From: Dysidea avara
Lineage: Eukaryota > Porifera > Demospongiae > Dictyoceratida > Dysideidae
Direction of reading: 5' to 3'
Assembly: GCF_963678975.1 (NCBI RefSeq)
Contig: NC_089272.1
Location: forward strand, 22,767,399-22,831,398
DNA: 64,000 nt
Shown: piece after piece, positions 58,477 through 64,000 of the stretch
Layout: the number at the start of each line of letters is the position of its first letter
Position numbering within the stretch: position 1 is the first letter of the stretch
Made by a program: the position numbers and the translations under genes
Notes under the pieces: model-generated
Told to the model about the DNA's origin: nothing
The model's database searches: none
The model's input: the letters and a program-made list of their open reading frames with translations, nothing else

Positions 58477-58509
58477 CAAGAGTTCATAATACAATTTTAT
58501 GAACTCTTG
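58477..58509. repeat. Palindrome of the CAAGAGTTCATAAT family
   Basis: CAAGAGTTCATAAT, short spacer, TTATGAACTCTTG. Same family as 32110, 33626 and 48549. Confidence 0.85.
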
Positions 58510-59257
58510 CTATTGCTAGTCTCAGTTCTTATGCATGTGCCTGTGCGTAATGCATTATAAAACTATTGAGAAAGTACAGTGTTATGTTTCTGTTGTCATG
58601 TGTGTAACCTCAGTACGGTGATCTTTTCCCTATGAACTTCTGTGTTTGCATGTCCTCCATGGCCAGTTCCTAACCGGTAAAGCCAATAAATAAAACAAAT
58701 GAAGACATTTGTTACAGTAATGGACATCAATTTGGAATTTTATAAACTAACCTGTGCAACTAAGTCAAATTGTCTATCAGTGGTGGGGATAATGGGTGTC
58801 AAGACATTGGTACACAATTAGAACATTCACCCTTCAAATCTGCCATTTAATTATCAATACAACTGCATGGAAAGTGATTTTCAGCCTGTATCTAAATTCC
58901 TGATTTCTATTGCTGAGTGCTATAGGTCTTTTGAATCGTTCTTCCATGCACTTTTCAAATCTGGTCCAAAATCCAGCTGAGGTAGTTATAGCTATATCTA
59001 TCACGTGTCATGGGTAATTATAATTAATTACACTTGGCCCCAACATGAATACATGGGCTGGGTTGGTTTAGGCTATTTTAATGCATCAAAGTTTTCATTC
59101 TTCTAGCATCATTGTACTTGCCACACCTCAGAATACAACCTAACAAACATGAGGTATGCAGTACACAATGAATAGCTATAGTGTCATTTTTATCATTTTT
59201 CAATAGCAAATATAATGGACATGCCTGGCAATTTTATGATGAACAAAGTATAGTAAA

Positions 59258-60352
59258 TGCAGTGGCAAATCTAGATGGGTTTCTGGGGTTTCGACAGAAA
59301 CCCCCTTTTAAATTTAGAAGTCTAAATACATAAACATTGTTGTACTGACAATTTGTCATATCAAACAACTATATACCACTGTATTTCAGTAGCATGCATG
59401 CAGCTGCACTTAACTGACACCGTTCATAGCTATTAAATACTCAGCAACACTTCACTCTTCTTCCTCCACTACATTAAAAACGATTGAGATACTCTAATAG
59501 AGCAACTACTCTAATAGAGCAATCAAAGCTGCAGCTTATAGTCACCATCTTTTCCCTATAGATAGTAGGGCTGAAACAGATATCCGTATTATCCGGATAT
59601 CCGGATAATAATTTACTATCCGGATAGTACTTTGAAGCCAAGCGGATAGTAATAACTTAAAGCCATTTATCTGTCCAACTTTCTCATCACTAGATGAATC
59701 AATTTTCATCATGGAGAGTTAGCTAAGCTAGATTATGTGAAGTTAACAGCAGCCTGGTAAGTTAATCAGCTTGCTCGCGACCACGCCCATCGCTAAATTA
59801 CGAAGCGAGGCTGTGAATGTTGCTGAAGAAGTTGTAACAGAATAGTTATTGCCTTATAAAGAGTTCTTTACTAACTAGTTGTACCTGGAAAAGGTCTTGT
59901 AGCAACTGCTACATCTTGTATTCATGTTTTCTCCAGCTGCCAATCTTGTTACAGACGGTGCAAAGTAACAGTGTAACATTACCACAAACCTTTTGCTATC
60001 ATGTTAACGTTTGTTTGCTTCTAGTACTAGTAAAACAAGGATGCTTACAATAAACTATAAAATGTTTCTATAGCAAGTGATGATGTCACTATCCGTAGGA
60101 TATCCGGATAGGTTTTGTTCAGGATATCCGGATAGTAAAAGTTGCTATCCGTTTCAGCCCTAATAGATAGCTATAGTATTTACAGTTTAAAGCATTGGAT
60201 TTATTGTAATTGCTAACTAAAAGTAGCCTAAAATCCAATCTCAGAGTTTCCAAAATCTCAAAATTTTCTGGAGACATGTTATCAGATGCCTTATTCAGCT
60301 ATACCAACTTTCAGAAACCCCCTTTTAAAAATCCTGGATCTGCCACTGAAAT
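59258..60352. mobile_element. Non-autonomous element with CAGTGGCAAATCT ends
   Basis: Begins near CAGTGGCAAATCTAGA and ends GGATCTGCCACTG. Both ends also carry AGAAACCCCCTTTT. The flanks share only AAATG, so the target duplication is uncertain. It contains the complete hAT-like element at 59566-60162. Confidence 0.6.
59566..60162. mobile_element. hAT-like non-autonomous element, nested
   Basis: Begins TAGGGCTGAAACAGATATCCG-type and ends CCGTTTCAGCCCTA. Flanked by an exact 8-bp repeat ATAGATAG at 59558-59565 and 60163-60170. Near each end are several copies of TATCCGGATA, typical subterminal transposase sites in hAT elements. Non-coding interior. Confidence 0.9.
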
Positions 60353-60925
60353 GTGACAAAAATGTCTGCAGACTTCTTCATATGAATATATAGTGGTGCT
60401 ATAGCCACTATTCCTATGTGGAGCAATATGGTTTTGCATTCCATACCTATAGCCATTGTGCATTTGGTGGTTGCCTAAGTACTGCATTGTGTGAAGGTTT
60501 GTCATACGTGGTGATTGAGTAGGGGTCCGGGAATTATGCCTGGATAATTTTGAGCATAATGATAGGGTAAAAGAATTGGGAATTATTTCAACATTTTGAA
60601 GTAATTTAGGGCATATTTGGCATAATTTTTGATTCACGTATATTGAGATCAATGTACCCTTGATAGAGCAGTCATCTACTCTAATAGAACAGTCAGTGGA
60701 ATAATTTTTACTCTATTGCAACAGTGAAAAGCATCTTGCTAACTAAAATCTAGCCTTCCTGTCTAATAGAATAGAATTTCTACTGCTCCAAAATCTTGCT
60801 AAACTTTACAAATTGCAAAAGTCAAAAAAAAATTCAAAACTGGCATAATTTTGAGAATAATAAATACATTTTGGGAATAATAAGAACAAAATGATAACCT
60901 TTTTGGAGAAATTCAGAATACCATA

Positions 60926-62080
60926 ATGATGGAAAGTTTTGAGCATAACTCCCTGAGGCCTATGATTGAACAACCCCTATCTGGTGAGTCTTTTCATTAT
61001 GCCACAACCAATGTGGAGGACGAGGCATGCCTGGATGTTAGTGTGCAAGGATTCTGGCATCTGAGAGCTTCCTTTGATGTAAGAGTCTTCAAACTGACTG
61101 CTCCTAATTATCGTAACACAGCAGCAGGTTTGAGTGTGACAAACAGCAAATGTATGAACAGTGTATCATGGGATGGGCTCCTTTCATCCCATTGGTGTTC
61201 TCTACTTATGGGTGGTGCAGCCCAGCGTTGAAACCGGGTCGGGTCAACCGGGTCAACCGGGTCACATTTTCTCCGGGTCATCCGGGTCTGACCCGGTTTA
61301 CAAATTATCCGGGTCTGACCCGGATTGGATCACGTGAGAAACGAAATTGATCGTTTAACCATAGATGGTTTAACGACGTGGAACCTATAAACGCTAGTCG
61401 CGTAGCTCTTTCGTGAGCCACGCCCACTTATCGCGTTACAAACATACGCTCAGCCACGCCCATTTATTAGTAAGTGCAGTCTGTAGCATGAAACTGTGTC
61501 CGTTTCTGTCTGCAAGCTTACGTGGAGCCACGCCCACTAATCGATTAATGTATGAGTTGTATATAGTCTAGGTCTAGTCTTGCAGCAGGATAAGTGTTTT
61601 GTGAGCCACACCCATAATATATTGGGAAATTGCAATACTAAGTATGTATGAAGCCACACCCAATTGCTGTCTGTAAACTCACAGTAGCTACGTGGAACCA
61701 AACCCACTGACTGATTTTTAAATTATAAACTTACCGGCTTAGTTATCACATAACTACTCGTTTACTCAACACGAATCGAACGCTCAAAACGTAGTCTCGA
61801 TCGCTCGAGAATACCCGAAACATAGCTCTTATCGAGCGCCTCGGCTTAATTTAATCCGGGTCAATCCGGGTCACATCCGGGTCAAATCCGGGTCAGTGGG
61901 TCATCCGGGTCAGCAGTAGTGACCCGGTTTCAACGCTGGTGCAGCCACAACAGTTTACAAATGGTTGGAATCTCAGCTTGCTTCTCAGAGAGACCAGAGT
62001 TACATGTACGGTAACGTGTTGTCTTGGATTAGATGCTCTGCCAACTTTTCTTTACTCAAATGACCTGCTTGCATGGAGCA
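60926..62080 (+). pseudogene. Retrotransposon-type ORF fragment split by a hAT insertion
   Basis: Frames before 61222 read LSGESFHYATTNVEDEACLD and FDVRVFKLTAPNYRNT, then frame-shift to a PLVFST word. After the hAT-like insertion, the frame resumes at 61939 as GAATTVYKWLESQLAS and WIRCSANFSLL. I recognise this order as the conserved C-terminal part of a widespread invertebrate retroelement protein family (FFDVRVFNP...TPLVFS.SGG...RC.LSFSLLR). Its exact name is uncertain. Confidence 0.55.
61223..61938. mobile_element. hAT-like element with CCGGGT subterminal repeats
   Basis: Begins CAGCGTTGAAACCGGGTC and ends with its exact complement. Flanked by an 8-bp repeat GTGCAGCC at 61215-61222 and 61939-61946. 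Both ends are packed with (A)CCGGGTCA repeats: about six near the left end and about six near the right end. Interior non-coding with CACGCCCA repeats. It interrupts the retroelement fragment at 60926-62080. Confidence 0.92.
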
Positions 62081-63127
62081 AGGTCTCATCATGGCACCCC
62101 CCGTGACTACTTGACGTTGCAATACCTGAGGTTCAAGTACTTTCATCCCATTGATCCCTTATGATCACAGTCTTGTTTTGTCAAACACTTTACTATCTAG
62201 TGCTGGGACCCCTATAATAATGGTAATTACATGTAACAGAATCAAGGTCACAGATGGAAAGAACAAGACTGGAAGCTGTCTCCATCAATATTCCACAAAT
62301 ACAGGAAAGTTTGGTTCACTGGAAATGGGTCCCATCTGTCCCAAAAACCCCATTCCCATGGTATTAACAAACCTGGGATTTTCAGAAAGTATCAAATTAT
62401 AGCATCTTGACATAGTAGGAGACAATCAGGTGCTGTCTCTGAAGCATCTATCATGGAAAGTGACAATGTTGCTCTCCCATATAAATCAGCTGATCTGTCA
62501 CACTATTACCCGTATTACTGCTGTTATGTACATTACCACTATATATCCTATTACCCATACCAAACCACCAGTATTACCTGTATTACTACTAGTCCAGGGA
62601 GGTGTTAAGCTGCGATGTGTATGTTTCACTCCAAGCACCAATTTGAAAATATTCCAATAACTGGAAATAAGGCTTGCATGAATTATGGAAATATTTTTAA
62701 GTGGTGAAATTAAGAAAAATACGAAGAAAATAAGGCAAACTTTGAAGGGATATATCTCAAAGATGGCTGAACCAATGCAGTTCAAATTCGGAACATAAGT
62801 TGTCCCACCCTGAGGAATTTTTCAAAACTGGGATATTTCCATTTAGCTGATACCAAGGTATGCAAAAGCATGAAAATAGTATTTTCTTGGTTCCTATAAA
62901 ACGCCACTTGTTCGTTGCACACCCAAATGCATTGGCTTCTTTGGCTGCATGACACACTATCGTGTGTCCTGATGATCATAAAGGTTTTACCACAACAAAT
63001 ATCAACTTGCCTCTGGTTTAGCACCTTCAGTTTAGTAACAGTAGGATTAGATCTATTGTCTATTAATTATAAGGTGATCACCATAGCTATAATGCAGATA
63101 ATAAAGTGCAATGACTACATCATAGCT
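62081..63127. other. Intergenic, no gene seen
   Basis: Only short chance frames. No domain or repeat that I can bound. Confidence 0.45.
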
Positions 63128-63135
63128 ATACTGAG

Positions 63136-63790
63136 CATAGGCGGATCTGAGGGGGGGCCAAGGGGTGCTGTGCCCCCCCTGGCCTTTCTCTTGCCCCCCT
63201 TGGGCTCACAGTTGATACCAGAAACTGGAATCATGTATTCATACTGTATTCAGAAGTATAGAAAGCAAATGGGCAAATAGAAGACAACAATTGTAAATGT
63301 ACTTTACAGTTATACTGTACATTGTAAAGAAAGTGAGACATATAAGTTTGAATTTTTGTGCCAAGATCGAGATACTCTAATAGAGCAGTCACTACTCTAA
63401 TAGAACAGTCACAATTGTAATGTCATTACAACAATACTAGCTATAGCTACACCTTATCTCTATTTAGCACACTTTACCATCAAATAGGCTTTATCTCAAT
63501 TAGGCTAACTAATCTTTATATTATGCATTGTAAGCATACACTTTGTTAGCTAAATGCTATCAAAAATGCTCCCAGATTCAAACCTAGGAAGTCTAATTTT
63601 AAAATTTTTTTTGCCAACTACAGTCTTACAACCGTATGTCTATCATTCATCCAACTATACTGAATGGAGTTATGTAACTGAATATAACTTGCGTACTAGA
63701 ATTCCTCTTAGTGGAATAAACACTTTTGTACACTAAAACTTTTTGCCCCCCCTTAGCCCCCCCTGACAATGCCTCCTAGATCCGCCTATG
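63136..63790. mobile_element. hAT-like non-autonomous element
   Basis: Begins CATAGGCGGATCTGAGG and ends TAGATCCGCCTATG. Flanked by an exact 8-bp repeat ATACTGAG at 63128-63135 and 63791-63798. Runs of G and C lie next to each end, as at 1001-1288. It contains two tandem copies of the dispersed ACTCTAATAGAGCAGTCAC motif (63374-63412). Confidence 0.9.
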
Positions 63791-64000
63791 ATACTGAGTA
63801 CATGATATAATACATGCAGATGGCATATTGATGTATACCAGTTGCATAGCAACAACATAATATATGTACGTACATACATATAGTGTAATGTTATGACATG
63901 CTCTGTAGTTTGTTACACACAATGAAATAGTGTAATATGTGAAGTTGTGTGGAAGTGCCAAATCCATCAGTAGACACAGTACAGTCTTATGTGAGTAGTT

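Overview
The window is AT-rich eukaryotic DNA with spliced genes, GT-AG introns and a dense load of short inverted-repeat transposons, microsatellites and decayed retrotransposons. The mix of gene content (an intron-rich RRP1 gene, lineage-specific multi-pass membrane proteins, fucosyltransferase-like enzymes and a Mutator-type transposase fused to CXXC and OTU domains) fits a marine invertebrate, most likely a demosponge. That assignment is an inference from overall character; no single gene proves it.

Layout. About 1.9-25.2 kb holds a duplicated family of membrane proteins. Two divergent gene pairs, at 1.9-4.9 kb and 12.2-17.2 kb, each join a two-exon small four-span protein on the minus strand to an intronless four-span, acidic-tailed protein on the plus strand, head to head across only 144-170 bp. 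A third copy of the plus-strand protein (23.1-23.9 kb) has no partner, and a decayed fourth fragment lies at about 25 kb. Between them lie a large inverted duplication with tRNA-derived SINE heads (8.2-11.6 kb), a Mutator-like foldback element (14.0-14.8 kb, 9-bp target duplication), a non-LTR retrotransposon remnant (19.4-21.0 kb) and a 1.8-kb Mutator-like element (21.0-22.8 kb, 9-bp target duplication). Rearranged reverse-transcriptase debris fills 25.6-27.1 kb.

A type II membrane fucosyltransferase-like gene lies at 28.0-29.3 kb. It is followed by a complete 12-exon RRP1 (rRNA processing) gene at 30.3-40.0 kb, whose introns house many transposon relics. Two nearly identical fucosyltransferase-like genes (42.2-43.6 and 56.5-57.9 kb, both minus strand) are products of a recent segmental duplication. 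The upstream region of the first has been split by about 9.9 kb of inserted DNA (43.8-53.7 kb). That insertion carries a Mutator-like transposase gene (44.2-48.3 kb) with MULE catalytic motifs, a degenerate SWIM motif, a CXXC zinc finger and a C-terminal OTU cysteine protease, bounded by about 100-bp inverted repeats. The transposase gene has two apparent frame lesions. The last 5 kb is a nest of hAT-like non-autonomous elements, several with exact 8-bp target duplications, some inserted into one another.

The host genes suggest cell-surface and secretory-pathway functions (membrane proteins, Golgi glycosyltransferases) beside one housekeeping nucleolar gene. The rest is mobile DNA.
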